A stretch of DNA of 64,000 nucleotides from the NCBI GenBank assembly GCA_006739055.1, contig AP019702.1, positions 186,001 through 250,000 on the forward strand, written 5' to 3'. The position numbers and the translations under genes were made by a program. The notes below the pieces were generated by a model. The model was not told where the DNA came from, did not search any database, and worked only from the letters and a program-made list of their open reading frames with translations. This DNA comes from Allostella vacuolata. GTDB taxonomy: Bacteria > Pseudomonadota > Alphaproteobacteria > ATCC43930 > Allostellaceae. Below are positions 52,793 through 61,640 of this stretch, one piece after another; positions within the stretch are counted from its first letter, which is position 1, and each line of letters starts with the position of its first letter.

Positions 52793-52890
52793 CGTCCCTC
52801 GACTGGGCTCGGGATGAGGGGCTTCCTTGGTGGCGGAGGCGCTTGTGGAAGAAAGAAAATTTCCTCATCCCGAGCGAAGTCGAGGGACGC
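52792..52890. repeat. intergenic palindromic element, copy B
   Basis: Arms 52792-52819 and 52863-52890 (28 bp, two mismatches) around a 43-bp centre. Arms start GCGTCCCTCGACT and resemble copy A at 22744-22843. It sits between the convergent ends of the racemase pseudogene and tctA, and is followed by CTTTGG. Confidence 0.85.
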
Positions 52891-52903
52891 TTTGGCCGTC
52901 GGC

Positions 52904-54394
52904 CTATCCCCGCCGGCGGCGCAGCAGCGGCGCCAGCGCGCTGCCGGCGAGCACCAGCGCCACCATCGCCCAGATCGCGAGCGCGATCGGCGATTCGACG
53001 AAGACCCACGCGTCGCCGTCGCTCATGAACAGGCCCTCGCGCAGGTGCTTCTCGATCAGCGGCCCCAGCACCAGGCCGATCACCATCGGCGCCAGCTGGA
53101 AATCGAGCTTGCGCAGCAGGTAGCCGACCACCCCCAGCAGCACCAGGACATAGACGTCGACCATGCTGTTGCCGACGCCGTAGGAGCCGATGACCGCGAT
53201 CACCACGATGATCGGCAGGAAGATGTGCCGCGGGATGCGCAGCATGCTGACCCACAGGCCGATCATCGGGATGTTGAGGGCAAGCAGCGCCACGTTGCCG
53301 ATGTAGAGCGAGGCGATGACCCCCCAGAAGACGTCGGCATTGGTCTGCATCAGGAGCGGGCCCGGCTGGATGCCGTGCACCATCATCGCCGCCAGCATCA
53401 GCGCGGTGACCGACCCGAAGGGGATGCCCAGCGCCAGCAGCGGCACCATCGACGAGGTGGCCGCCGCATTGTTCGCCGTCTCCGGCCCCGTCACCCCCTC
53501 GACCGCGCCGTGGCCGATCTCGTCGCGGTATCTGGAGACCGCCTTCTCCAGCCGGTAGGAGGCGAAGCTGGACATCGCCGCCGACGGCCCGGGCAGCAGG
53601 CCGAAGACGAAGCCGACCAGCGTGCCGCGCCCGAACGGTGCCACCGAGCGGCGCCATTCCGTGCCGGTCGGCATCATCTCGCGCAGCCGGACCGGTACCG
53701 GCGGCGGGCCGGCCAGGCGGGATTCGACCAGGGCCAGGATCTCCGCGATGCCGTAGAGCCCGACCACGGCCGCCACCAGCTCGACCCCCTGAGACAGCTC
53801 CAGGATGCCGAAGGTGAAGCGGTTCTGCGCCGTGATCGCCTCCTGCCCGATGGTGGAGAGCATCAGGCCGAGCGCCATCGGGAAGATGCCGGCGGCGAAG
53901 CTGCCGCCGGATATGCGCGACAGGATCAGCAGCCCGCCCGCGGACACGGCCAGGAACTCCGCCGGCCCGAACAGGATGCCGAACTGCGCCAGCCACGGCG
54001 CGAACAGCATCACCCCGATGACCGAGATCGTGCCGCCGACGAAGGAGCCGACCGCGACCAGGGCCAGCACCGCGCCGGCCCGCCCTTTCTTCGTCAGCTG
54101 GTAGCCGTCGATGCAGGTCATGACCGAGGCGGACTCGCCCGGCATGTTGAGGAGGATCGCGGTGGTCGAGCCGCCATACATGGCGCCGTAGTAGATGCCG
54201 GCCATCATGATGAGGCCGGTGACCGGGTCGAAGGCGTAGGACAGCGGCAGGATCATCGCCACCCCGGCGACCGGCCCCAGGCCGGGCAGCACGCCGATCA
54301 TCGTGCCCACCAGCGCCCCCAGCAGCGCGGCCGCCAGGTTCTGCAGGCTGAGCGCCACGCCGAAGCCGTAGAGCAGTCCCTCGATCGGGCCCAT
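52904..54394 (-). CDS. tctA: tripartite tricarboxylate transporter, large permease TctA
   Basis: 496 aa with about twelve membrane helices. Contains the TctA glycine-rich segments GVLPGLGPVAGVAMILPLSY and TSMVPLLALGIPFGSV, and YGGSTTAILLNMPGESASV. Works with TctB and a periplasmic TctC in secondary, ion-driven uptake of carboxylates. Starts 21 bp after the tctB stop. Confidence 0.92.
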   Translation of the reverse strand: MGPIEGLLYGFGVALSLQNLAAALLGALVGTMIGVLPGLGPVAGVAMILPLSYAFDPVTGLIMMAGIYYGAMYGGSTTAILLNMPGESASVMTCIDGYQLTKKGRAGAVLALVAVGSFVGGTISVIGVMLFAPWLAQFGILFGPAEFLAVSAGGLLILSRISGGSFAAGIFPMALGLMLSTIGQEAITAQNRFTFGILELSQGVELVAAVVGLYGIAEILALVESRLAGPPPVPVRLREMMPTGTEWRRSVAPFGRGTLVGFVFGLLPGPSAAMSSFASYRLEKAVSRYRDEIGHGAVEGVTGPETANNAAATSSMVPLLALGIPFGSVTALMLAAMMVHGIQPGPLLMQTNADVFWGVIASLYIGNVALLALNIPMIGLWVSMLRIPRHIFLPIIVVIAVIGSYGVGNSMVDVYVLVLLGVVGYLLRKLDFQLAPMVIGLVLGPLIEKHLREGLFMSDGDAWVFVESPIALAIWAMVALVLAGSALAPLLRRRRG

Positions 54395-54415
54395 GGGGTT
54401 CTCCGGCGGTCGGCG

Positions 54416-54886
54416 CTACAGGCCCAGGATGCCGCGGGGCATCTGGACCTGCAGCAGCCGGATGAAGACGAAGTAGGCGACGGCGGCGATGAGGGCGGCC
54501 TGGACCGCCGCCCGCACCCACCCGGTGTCCGACAGCAGCCGGATGAGGAGGAGGCAGAAGAGGAAGCTGCCGGCGACCTGCCCCAGCCACGGCAGCAGCG
54601 CGACATAGGCGACGATCAGCCCCAGCAGGCCCAGCACCCGCAGGGCGTCCGCCCCGGCCGGGAACTCGACCGTCGCGTCCCGGGGCATCCGCCACCCTTC
54701 CCACAGCACGGCCAGGCTGGCGAGCAGCACCAGGATGCCGACGATCGCCGGGAACACTCCGGCCCCCGGCTGGTTCATCTCGCCCAGCGGCAGGTGCCGC
54801 GCCGTCGCCAGGTAGCCGGCACTGAGCGCCACCCCGGCCGCCCCCGTCGCCAGGTAGGCGCGCCCCTTGCCGTGCGTCCGTCCCAT
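54416..54886 (-). CDS. tctB: tripartite tricarboxylate transporter, small permease TctB
   Basis: 156 aa with four predicted helices. TctB family pattern: GVFPAIVGILVLLASLAVLWEG and the C-terminal YFVFIRLLQVQMPRGILGL. Low sequence conservation is normal in this subunit; placement between an SDR/tctC pair and tctA is decisive. Confidence 0.87.
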   Translation of the reverse strand: MGRTHGKGRAYLATGAAGVALSAGYLATARHLPLGEMNQPGAGVFPAIVGILVLLASLAVLWEGWRMPRDATVEFPAGADALRVLGLLGLIVAYVALLPWLGQVAGSFLFCLLLIRLLSDTGWVRAAVQAALIAAVAYFVFIRLLQVQMPRGILGL

Positions 54887-54912
54887 GTCCGCGACCTCCC
54901 CCCGGTCCAGGC

Positions 54913-55680
54913 TCAGAACACGAACTCGCCGCCGTTCAGGTGCAGCAGCTGGCCGGTGACGTACTCGCCGCCCGAGGCGAGGTAGACGCAGGCCTCGCCC
55001 ACATCCTCGGCCGTGCCGAGCCGGCGCAGCGGCATCACCTTCACCGCCTCCGCCCAGGCCTCGCGGTAGCCCGGATAGTGCTTCTCGTCCCGGACCGTGT
55101 CCATCTTGCCGGGCGCGATGGTGTTGGCGGTGATGTTGAACTCCCCGAACTCGACCGCGATCGCCTTGGCCAGCGAGTGCAGGCCGGCCTTGCAGGTGAC
55201 GTTGTGGGCGCGGTGCGAGATGGTGAAGAACCCGTCCCGCCCGGAGATATGGATGATCCGCCCGAAGCGGCGCTTCTTCATTTCCGGCAGGACGGCGCGG
55301 GCGAGGTAGAAGGCCGAACTGAGGTTGGTCTCGATGACACGGCGCCAGTCCTCGACCGAGATGTCGAGGAAGGCCTGGCGGGGGCGCAGGCCGACATTGG
55401 CGACCGCGATGTCGGCCGAGCCGAAGGCGGCCACCGTCTCGGCCACCATCCGCTCGACCTCTTCGGGCTGCGAGACGTCGGCCAGCACCGTCAGCGCCTC
55501 GACGCCGAGCGCGCGGGCCTCGTCGGCGACCCGCTCGATCGCGTCGCGGTCGCGGTGGCCGTTCACCACCACGTTGGCGCCGGCCTGGGCGAAGGCCAGC
55601 ACCATGCCCCGGCCGAGGTTGCGGCCGGAGCCGGTGACGATCGCGGAGCGGCCGCGCAGCGGCTTGTGGGAATCGGTCAT
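54913..55680 (-). CDS. SDR-family protein lacking the catalytic tyrosine
   Basis: 255 aa. Cofactor motif TGSGRNLGRG, ANVG, and ISG with the catalytic Ser are present, but the usual Y-x3-K reads N-V-T-C-K (in HNVTCKAGLHSLAKA), so the catalytic Tyr is Asn. It may have an altered mechanism or only bind nucleotide. ATG 55680 is preferred; GTG 55692 would overlap the tctC stop. Its place inside the tct operon suggests it acts on the imported compound. Confidence 0.8.
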   Translation of the reverse strand: MTDSHKPLRGRSAIVTGSGRNLGRGMVLAFAQAGANVVVNGHRDRDAIERVADEARALGVEALTVLADVSQPEEVERMVAETVAAFGSADIAVANVGLRPRQAFLDISVEDWRRVIETNLSSAFYLARAVLPEMKKRRFGRIIHISGRDGFFTISHRAHNVTCKAGLHSLAKAIAVEFGEFNITANTIAPGKMDTVRDEKHYPGYREAWAEAVKVMPLRRLGTAEDVGEACVYLASGGEYVTGQLLHLNGGEFVF

Positions 55681-55688
55681 CGGTACGG

Positions 55689-56648
55689 TCACTTCTGTTC
55701 CAGGAACTTGAGCAGGTCGGTGAACATCGCGTGGTCGCGCACGAACTCCTCGCGGATCTGGGCCGGCGTCAGGTTCTCGACCGAATAGCCGTTGTCGGCG
55801 GCGAACTTGCGGTATTCGGCGCTGTCGATGACCTTGCGGGCGGCGGCCGAAAGCTTGTCGAGTGCCGCCTGCGGCACGCCCTTGGGCGCGATCGCGTAGT
55901 AGATGGGCCCGAGCGTGGCGTCGTAGCCGGCGTCGCCGGTCGGCGTCGCATCGGGGAACAGGTCGTAGCGGCCCTTCTGGAACACCGCCAGCACCCGGAC
56001 CGACCCGGCCTCGGCATGGCCCGCGGTGCTGGCGCCGGTGCCGACATAGGCCTCGACCCGCCCGCCCAGCAGCGCCACCATCGCCTCGCCGCCGCCGCCC
56101 GTGAACGGGATGGTGCGCACGCGGATGCCGGCCGCCCGGTTCAGCTGCTGCATCGTCAGGTCGTTGGTCGCCCGGATGCCGGAGACGGACGCGCGCAGCT
56201 TGCCCGGCTGCTTCTTGGCGTCGTCGATGAACTCCTGCAGCGTCTTCCAGGGCGCGTCGGCCTTCACCACCAGCACGTAGGGCAGGCTGACCAGCTTGGC
56301 GATCGGCTCGTAGTCGCTGGTCGACTGGAAGACCAGGTCCTTGTTGGTCATCGGCGCGAACAGCAGCGTCGTGTTCGGCGCCAGCCCGATCGTGTAGCCG
56401 TCGGGCCGGGAGGTGACGATGGCGCTGGTGCCGAGCGTGCCGGCCGCGCCCGGCTTGTTCTGGATGGCGATGCTGCGGCCCAGCTCCTTTTCCATCTGCG
56501 AGGCGAACTGCCGGGAGATGGGGTCGGTCGACCCGCCGGGGCCGTAGGGCACGATGAAGGTCAGGTCGCGGGCAGGATAGTCCTGCGCGAGGGCGGTGCC
56601 GGACAGCGCCACGAAGGCGGCAGCCAGCACGCGGAGAAGCGGCGTCAT
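55689..56648 (-). CDS. tctC: tripartite tricarboxylate transporter substrate-binding protein (TctC/Bug family)
   Basis: 319 aa periplasmic Bug-type receptor. Signal peptide (about 1-22, ending TALA), then YPARDLTFIVPYGPGGSTDP and the conserved carboxylate-binding loops NKPGAAGTLGTSAIVTSRPDGYTIG. C-terminal FAADNGYSVENLTPAQ. First gene of the tctC-SDR-tctB-tctA operon, divergent from hyuA. Confidence 0.9.
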   Translation of the reverse strand: MTPLLRVLAAAFVALSGTALAQDYPARDLTFIVPYGPGGSTDPISRQFASQMEKELGRSIAIQNKPGAAGTLGTSAIVTSRPDGYTIGLAPNTTLLFAPMTNKDLVFQSTSDYEPIAKLVSLPYVLVVKADAPWKTLQEFIDDAKKQPGKLRASVSGIRATNDLTMQQLNRAAGIRVRTIPFTGGGGEAMVALLGGRVEAYVGTGASTAGHAEAGSVRVLAVFQKGRYDLFPDATPTGDAGYDATLGPIYYAIAPKGVPQAALDKLSAAARKVIDSAEYRKFAADNGYSVENLTPAQIREEFVRDHAMFTDLLKFLEQK

Positions 56649-56952
56649 GGGTGGTTTCCTCTCTCTTCCACGTTCTTGGCGACGTTGAAAGCGCTTACAG
56701 GGTGGGGTGGAACGTTCGGCCTGGAGACACTCCTCGGTCGCGGTTGCCAGTCGGGCGCGGTCGCCAATCCGGCGGGGTGGATGGATCAGGTGGGTGCGGG
56801 CCATGCCGGACGCCCGGCGCGGCGGATCGATCGCTCAAGGGTAACCGCACTCCGCCGCTCCTGCCAACCGCCGATCTCGCGCGGCTTGCAGCCGCCCCCG
56901 GGGCCGCTAGACTGCGCGCCTTGGTGGTTTCGAGCGCGTGAAGGGGACTTGG
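56649..56952. other. 304-bp divergent control region between tctC and hyuA
   Basis: No gene. It holds the promoters of both operons and the LacI-type operator at 56686-56699. Much of the middle is GC-rich with no further clear motif. Confidence 0.6.
56686..56699. promoter_or_regulatory. LacI-family-type operator upstream of tctC
   Basis: TGTAAGCGCTTTCA on the minus strand fits the general LacI/GalR-family pattern TGNAANCGNTTNCA at every fixed position. It lies 38 bp before the tctC ATG. No LacI-family gene is in the window, so the regulator would be encoded elsewhere. Confidence 0.5.
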
Positions 56953-59040
56953 GTGCAGTCTGGCAGCAAGGGGCCGCGTCTGGCGGTCGACATCGGCGGA
57001 ACCTTCACCGACATCGTGCTCGAGGCGGCGGGCCGCCGCTGGACCCGCAAGGTGCTGACCACCCCGACGGCACCCGAGCAGGGGGTGATGGACGGGGTCG
57101 CGGTGACGCTGGCCGACGCCGGGCTGACGCTGGCAGAGGTCGACATGCTGGTGCACGGCACCACGCTTGCCACCAACGCCATCATCGAGCGCAAGGGGGC
57201 GTTGACCGCCCTCATCGCCACCGAGGGCTTCCGCGACACCATCGATATCGCCTACGAGAGCCGCTACGACCAGTACGACATCTTCATCGAGAAGCCGCCC
57301 GCCCTGGTGCCGCGCTGGCGCCGCTTCACCGTGCCGGAGCGGGTGGACGTGAAGGGCCAGGTGCGCCTGCCCCTCGACATGGCCGCCGTCGAGGCGCTGG
57401 CCGGCCCGCTGGCCGAGCACGGGATCGAGAGCGTGGCCGTCGCCCTGATGCACAGCTACGCCGAGCCCAGCCACGAGGAGCGCATCCGCGAGGTGCTGAA
57501 CCGGCGCCTGCCCGACCTGTGGGTGACCCTGTCGTCGGAGGTCTGCCCCGAGATCCGCGAGTATGAGCGCACCTCGACCGCGATCGCCAATGCCTATGTC
57601 CAGCCGCTGATGGCGGGCTACCTGGCGCGGCTGGAACAGGCCCTGCGCCAGGGCGGCTTCCCGGGCGCCATCTACCTGATGACGTCGGGCGGCGGCCTCA
57701 CCACCATCGCGACCGCGCGGCGCTTCCCCATCCGCCTCGTCGAATCGGGCCCGGCCGGCGGCGCCATCCTCGCCTCGCACATCGCGGCGGCGGCGGGGGA
57801 GGAGAAGGTGCTATCCTACGACATGGGCGGCACGACGGCCAAGATCTGCCTGATCGAGAAGTACCGCCCGGCCAGCGCGCGGTCGTTCGAGGTCGACCGC
57901 GCCGCCCGCTTCCTCAAGGGCAGCGGCCTGCCGCTCCGCATCCCGGTCATCGAGATGGTGGAGATCGGGGCGGGCGGCGGCTCGATCGCCCGCGTCGACG
58001 TGCTGAAGCGCATCACCGTCGGGCCGGACTCGGCCGGCTCGGAGCCGGGGCCCGCCTGCTACGGGCGCGGCGGACAGATGCCGACCGTGACCGACGCCGA
58101 CGTGGTGCTGGGCAAGATCGACCCGGCCCGCTTCGCCGGCGGCAAGATCCCCCTCTATCCCGATCGCTCGGCTGCCGTGCTGGAGGCCCAGGTGGGCGAG
58201 CCGCTCGGCCTGGGCGCGGAGATGGCGGCCTTGGGCGTGGCCGAGATCGTCGACGAGAACATGGCCAACGCCGCCCGCGTCCACGCGGTGGAGCGCGGCG
58301 AGGCCGCCGACGCCCACACCCTCGTCGCCTTCGGCGGCGCCGCGCCGCTCCACGCCGCCCGCCTCGCCGAGAAGCTCGGCATCGACCGGGTGATCGTGCC
58401 GGTCAATGCCGGGGTCGGCTCGGCCGTCGGCTTCCTGCTGGCGCCGATCGCCTACGAGGTGGTGCGCAGCCGCTACATGCGCCTCGATGCCTTCGACGCC
58501 GGCCTCGCCAACCAGCTCCTGGCGGCGATGACGGCGGAGGCGAACGAGGTGGTCGCCGCCGGCGCCGGCGACCGCCCGCTGACCCAGACCCGCTACGCCT
58601 TCATGCGCTATGTCGGCCAGGGGCACGAGATCGTCGTGCCGCTGCCCGACCGCCCCCTGGTGGCGGCCGACCGCGCCGCCCTCCAGGCCGCCTACGACGC
58701 CGAATACCGCACCCTCTTCGCCCGCGTCGTGCCGACCGCCGCCGTCGAGGTGCTGAGCTGGGGCGTGGTCGTCTCGACCGAGGCCCCGCTGCCGGCCGTG
58801 GTGCCGGACCCGGCGGAACGCTCGGTCGCGACCGAGGCCGCCCGGATCAACGTGTTCGATGCCGAGACGGGGGAGCACCGCGAGATCCCGCTCTACTGGC
58901 GCGCCGACCTCGCGGTGGGTGCTGCGCTGTCGGGGCCGGCGGTGATCGCGGAGGATGAGACGTCGACGTATGTGCCGGCGCGGTTTGGGGCGCGGGTGGC
59001 GGCTACGGGGAGCATCGTGTTGGAGCGGCGAGGTGGATAA
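56953..59040 (+). CDS. hyuA: hydantoinase/oxoprolinase subunit A
   Basis: 695 aa N-methylhydantoinase A / 5-oxoprolinase-type ATPase subunit. N-terminal ASKHA-like fold: DIGGTFTDIVLE, then HGTTLATNAIIERKG, MTSGGGLTT, SGPAGGAILAS, YDMGGTTAKICLI, and GGAAPLHAARLAEKLG. With HyuB it opens cyclic amides such as hydantoins or 5-oxoproline using ATP. GTG 56953 is preferred, with AAGGGG 6 bp upstream; GTG 56938 is an alternative. Its natural partner hyuB begins 4.3 kb downstream because an island intervenes. Confidence 0.9.
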   Translation: MQSGSKGPRLAVDIGGTFTDIVLEAAGRRWTRKVLTTPTAPEQGVMDGVAVTLADAGLTLAEVDMLVHGTTLATNAIIERKGALTALIATEGFRDTIDIAYESRYDQYDIFIEKPPALVPRWRRFTVPERVDVKGQVRLPLDMAAVEALAGPLAEHGIESVAVALMHSYAEPSHEERIREVLNRRLPDLWVTLSSEVCPEIREYERTSTAIANAYVQPLMAGYLARLEQALRQGGFPGAIYLMTSGGGLTTIATARRFPIRLVESGPAGGAILASHIAAAAGEEKVLSYDMGGTTAKICLIEKYRPASARSFEVDRAARFLKGSGLPLRIPVIEMVEIGAGGGSIARVDVLKRITVGPDSAGSEPGPACYGRGGQMPTVTDADVVLGKIDPARFAGGKIPLYPDRSAAVLEAQVGEPLGLGAEMAALGVAEIVDENMANAARVHAVERGEAADAHTLVAFGGAAPLHAARLAEKLGIDRVIVPVNAGVGSAVGFLLAPIAYEVVRSRYMRLDAFDAGLANQLLAAMTAEANEVVAAGAGDRPLTQTRYAFMRYVGQGHEIVVPLPDRPLVAADRAALQAAYDAEYRTLFARVVPTAAVEVLSWGVVVSTEAPLPAVVPDPAERSVATEAARINVFDAETGEHREIPLYWRADLAVGAALSGPAVIAEDETSTYVPARFGARVAATGSIVLERRGG

Positions 59041-59102
59041 AGAAAGTTAGGGAATATTGGGCGTCGCTCGCGTTGGATCAGTTGCGTGCTCGGGGTGTCC
59101 TG

Positions 59103-59136
59103 CGCCGCCGAGGCGGCGTTTTAGCGGCTCGCTAAA
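59103..59136. terminator. double hairpin at the hyuA/island boundary
   Basis: CGCCGC-CGAG-GCGGCG followed by TTTT on the plus strand is a textbook intrinsic terminator 63 bp past hyuA. It runs straight into a second hairpin, TTTAGCG-GCT-CGCTAAA, suited to the opposite strand. Together they insulate hyuA from the convergent island operon. Confidence 0.75.
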
Positions 59137-59223
59137 TTGACCGTCGAGCCGCACCAGACGAGCCTATGCTATGCGTCTGATCTCAAGCCGCGGAATCCAG
59201 CGAGTTATCCTCCTTACGCACCG

Positions 59224-61134
59224 CTACGCGACCGCTGGGGGTCGGATGGATAGAGTCCGATTCTCGTGCGAATAGTGCGGCCCTATCACATACTTCTCTT
59301 CGTCGAGAGATGGGTTAAGCATTGAAGTCGTAAAAATAATCTGATGATTTAGTTTGGCCGAATCTGAGGCGCGCAGAATAATTTCCTGGAAATTATGACT
59401 TCTATCCTGCTCCATTCCTTTGTCTTCAATATTATCAAGCAAGGCAAAGCGAGGATGATTGAATTTTTCGTCCTGTGTGGCTGCCAGCAAAAGCGAGACT
59501 ATGGCTGCATTTTTCACAATAACATTGCTGCTCTCTGCGAAATTGAGTTCACCGTCGACAAGAACAGAGTTATCTCCGAAACTAACTTCCACGCTCCGTG
59601 CATTTCGGAATTCATCCTGCCGATCCAAATCGTCCCTCAGTATGGCTCTTGCCGTGTCGGAAACACGCGTCAGTGCCTGCCTGCGGCGCTGTTCGCTAAG
59701 CATCTGTAGCGCTTTTTGACGGTCTTTGAGGCGGTTGATCTTCTCCTGCAAAGCAGCCTTTTCAGCGCTGAGGGCCGCTATCTCAAGTGCTTTCTCCCGA
59801 AGCCGAGACAACTCCATTCGCTCGCGGTCAATCTGGCCAAGGCGCTGATAACGCTCTGCGACAAAACTATCACGCGGCGAGGTGCTTATTTGGTATCTAA
59901 CAGTGTATTCGGAAAGCTTCTCTTGATATTCACGACGCTGCCGGCGGAGTTCGCGTTCGATATCGGCGGAAGAGCGCCTCTTCTCTTCGAGGAGTTGCCG
60001 CGATTCTCGCACTTGGATATCTAGATCCATCTTGATCTGGAGATAGCGCGATCGCTCCTGCTCCGGATCCGTTTCGGTGCCACATAGCACGCAATGATGT
60101 GGACCTTGGCTGCCTGAAAGCGGCGCAAGGCAGGCCGGGCAATGGGTGAAATCTATATTTCCAATGATGCTGGATGAAGCTTGAGCTCGCGGCAACTTCT
60201 CGATCAACTCTTCCAGGTAGCTAACAAAGCTAAAAAGGTCAGAAGTCTCAAGGTTGTTGATATGAATATTTTGTTCATTTAAAGTAATCTGCATGCGATC
60301 CTTCCTAAGGTCATCGCTCGATTTCCGTTTTGCTCTGAGAAAATCCTGAACCTCCCTGCCATTGATAAGATCATCGACGTTGTCAATTTCTGACGTCAAT
60401 CTCTCATACTCGTTAGATAACTCACTGAGGCGGATATCAATCGCCTCGGCCTGCCAAAAGAGTTCATCGTGCGGAAGCGCGTTTAAAAGAGCGGCAAAGC
60501 GCCGATTCTTTTCATCAAACTGCTTATCGAGATCGCGCAGACTGAGCTCTATCTCATAAAGTTCGTATACGCTGAGGCCACAAATAAGATCGCCAACGGC
60601 CTCGCGAATCTCGCGCGTATCGAAGGGTTCAAATCTGAAGAGAAAAGCCGCCGGTGTCCGCTGGTCGGAGTAAAGCAACCGTAATAGCTGATTCATTGTG
60701 ATATTGGCAGCTCCTTGGCTCTGCGCCTCAGGGATGCCTGATGCGCGAAATAGGACCTGCGAAAAGCTTTCCCGGCTTTCCGATCTTCGGATTGGATAGG
60801 TTTCCCATCCGTTGAGACCGTGTTGCGCAGCCTCTGTCATCGGCCCAAAGAAAACCTTCATAGGCGTTTGCGCGCGGCCGATCTCTCTGCGAAGCGTTAG
60901 CACGCCACCTTGCGTCACAACTTCGGCCTGCACCTCACTGCAATTTCCGGCAGCTGACTTCCAATTATCAAACTCGCCACCGAGAATATAAAAAATAAAA
61001 TCTGCGATAGTGGACTTCCCGGAGCCGTTTTCTCCTCTAATTATATTTACACCTCTGTGAAAGAGCTGGTCATAGACCGGTGCTCCTTTCAGTAATACCC
61101 TAAGGTGCCGGATATAGAAATGTGAATAGCTCAC
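59224..61134 (-). CDS. Rad50/RecN-like ABC ATPase of an ABC three-component (ABC-3C) system
   Basis: 636 aa. N-terminal Walker A GENGSGKST (34-42) and C-terminal half-site: FAESSNVIVKNAAIVSLLL (532-550) in place of the ABC signature, and Walker B FALLDN (563-568), where the usual Glu after Asp is Asn. Between them are long coiled coils (about 190-330 and 360-500) split by a four-cysteine zinc site, CPAC (332-335) and CVLC (348-351). The layout fits ABC ATPases of ABC-3C conflict systems rather than housekeeping Rad50. GTG start overlaps the middle gene's stop (GTGA). Confidence 0.8.
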   Translation of the reverse strand: MSYSHFYIRHLRVLLKGAPVYDQLFHRGVNIIRGENGSGKSTIADFIFYILGGEFDNWKSAAGNCSEVQAEVVTQGGVLTLRREIGRAQTPMKVFFGPMTEAAQHGLNGWETYPIRRSESRESFSQVLFRASGIPEAQSQGAANITMNQLLRLLYSDQRTPAAFLFRFEPFDTREIREAVGDLICGLSVYELYEIELSLRDLDKQFDEKNRRFAALLNALPHDELFWQAEAIDIRLSELSNEYERLTSEIDNVDDLINGREVQDFLRAKRKSSDDLRKDRMQITLNEQNIHINNLETSDLFSFVSYLEELIEKLPRAQASSSIIGNIDFTHCPACLAPLSGSQGPHHCVLCGTETDPEQERSRYLQIKMDLDIQVRESRQLLEEKRRSSADIERELRRQRREYQEKLSEYTVRYQISTSPRDSFVAERYQRLGQIDRERMELSRLREKALEIAALSAEKAALQEKINRLKDRQKALQMLSEQRRRQALTRVSDTARAILRDDLDRQDEFRNARSVEVSFGDNSVLVDGELNFAESSNVIVKNAAIVSLLLAATQDEKFNHPRFALLDNIEDKGMEQDRSHNFQEIILRASDSAKLNHQIIFTTSMLNPSLDEEKYVIGPHYSHENRTLSIRPPAVA

Positions 61135-61640
61135 CGCACTACCCTTCTCAGGCCCGTACTGCGACGTAGGGCACCGATGTCACTTTCCACAGGTATAAAT
61201 GACGTTGCGATAAACTCGGCGACTTTACGTTCAATATTGGTAAAGAGCGGCACGAATAGCTCCTCAAAAAGTGTAAGTCCAGAAACAGAAGGAGATACTA
61301 CACCCTTCTCAAGTTTCTGTAAGTCGATCAAGCCCTTGCCGGTCAGAGTTCTGAATGCCTGTCGTTGTACTTCGTCCATTTTCTGGAATAAAATAGGTGG
61401 CGATGGATAGCTGATAAAGGTCTTTTCTGGATGCGGAATCCCAATAGTACAGAATTTATTCCGCAATTCACGCGCCATATGCGTCTTGTGTAGAAGAGGT
61501 GGATTTGCGAGATAGAAATCGGCGATAAATAGTTTCTCCGGTGAAGGTGCGGCATCCGCATTCCAGAAGCTCAGCAACCCACCGATCCGCCGAATGGCAT
61601 CATACACATCAAGCTGCGGATACCAAAGACGAGTGCTCAT
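61131..61640 (-). CDS. ABC-3C middle component-like protein
   Basis: 169 aa, mostly alpha/beta, no membrane segment or known enzyme motif. N-terminus MSTRLWYPQLDVYDAIRRIG, then FYLANPPLLHK and a C-terminal helical part. Size, central place and 4-bp overlaps on both sides match the small middle component of ABC three-component systems; subtype (MC5-like is a guess) needs a profile search. ATG 61640 overlaps the upstream stop (ATGA). On its own the sequence is not recognised. Confidence 0.65.
   Translation of the reverse strand: MSTRLWYPQLDVYDAIRRIGGLLSFWNADAAPSPEKLFIADFYLANPPLLHKTHMARELRNKFCTIGIPHPEKTFISYPSPPILFQKMDEVQRQAFRTLTGKGLIDLQKLEKGVVSPSVSGLTLFEELFVPLFTNIERKVAEFIATSFIPVESDIGALRRSTGLRRVVR

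Noticed and set aside
52827-53123. Rightward frame starting in palindromic element B
   Set aside because: It is antisense to tctA for most of its length and has no homology; the codon pattern follows the tctA strand.
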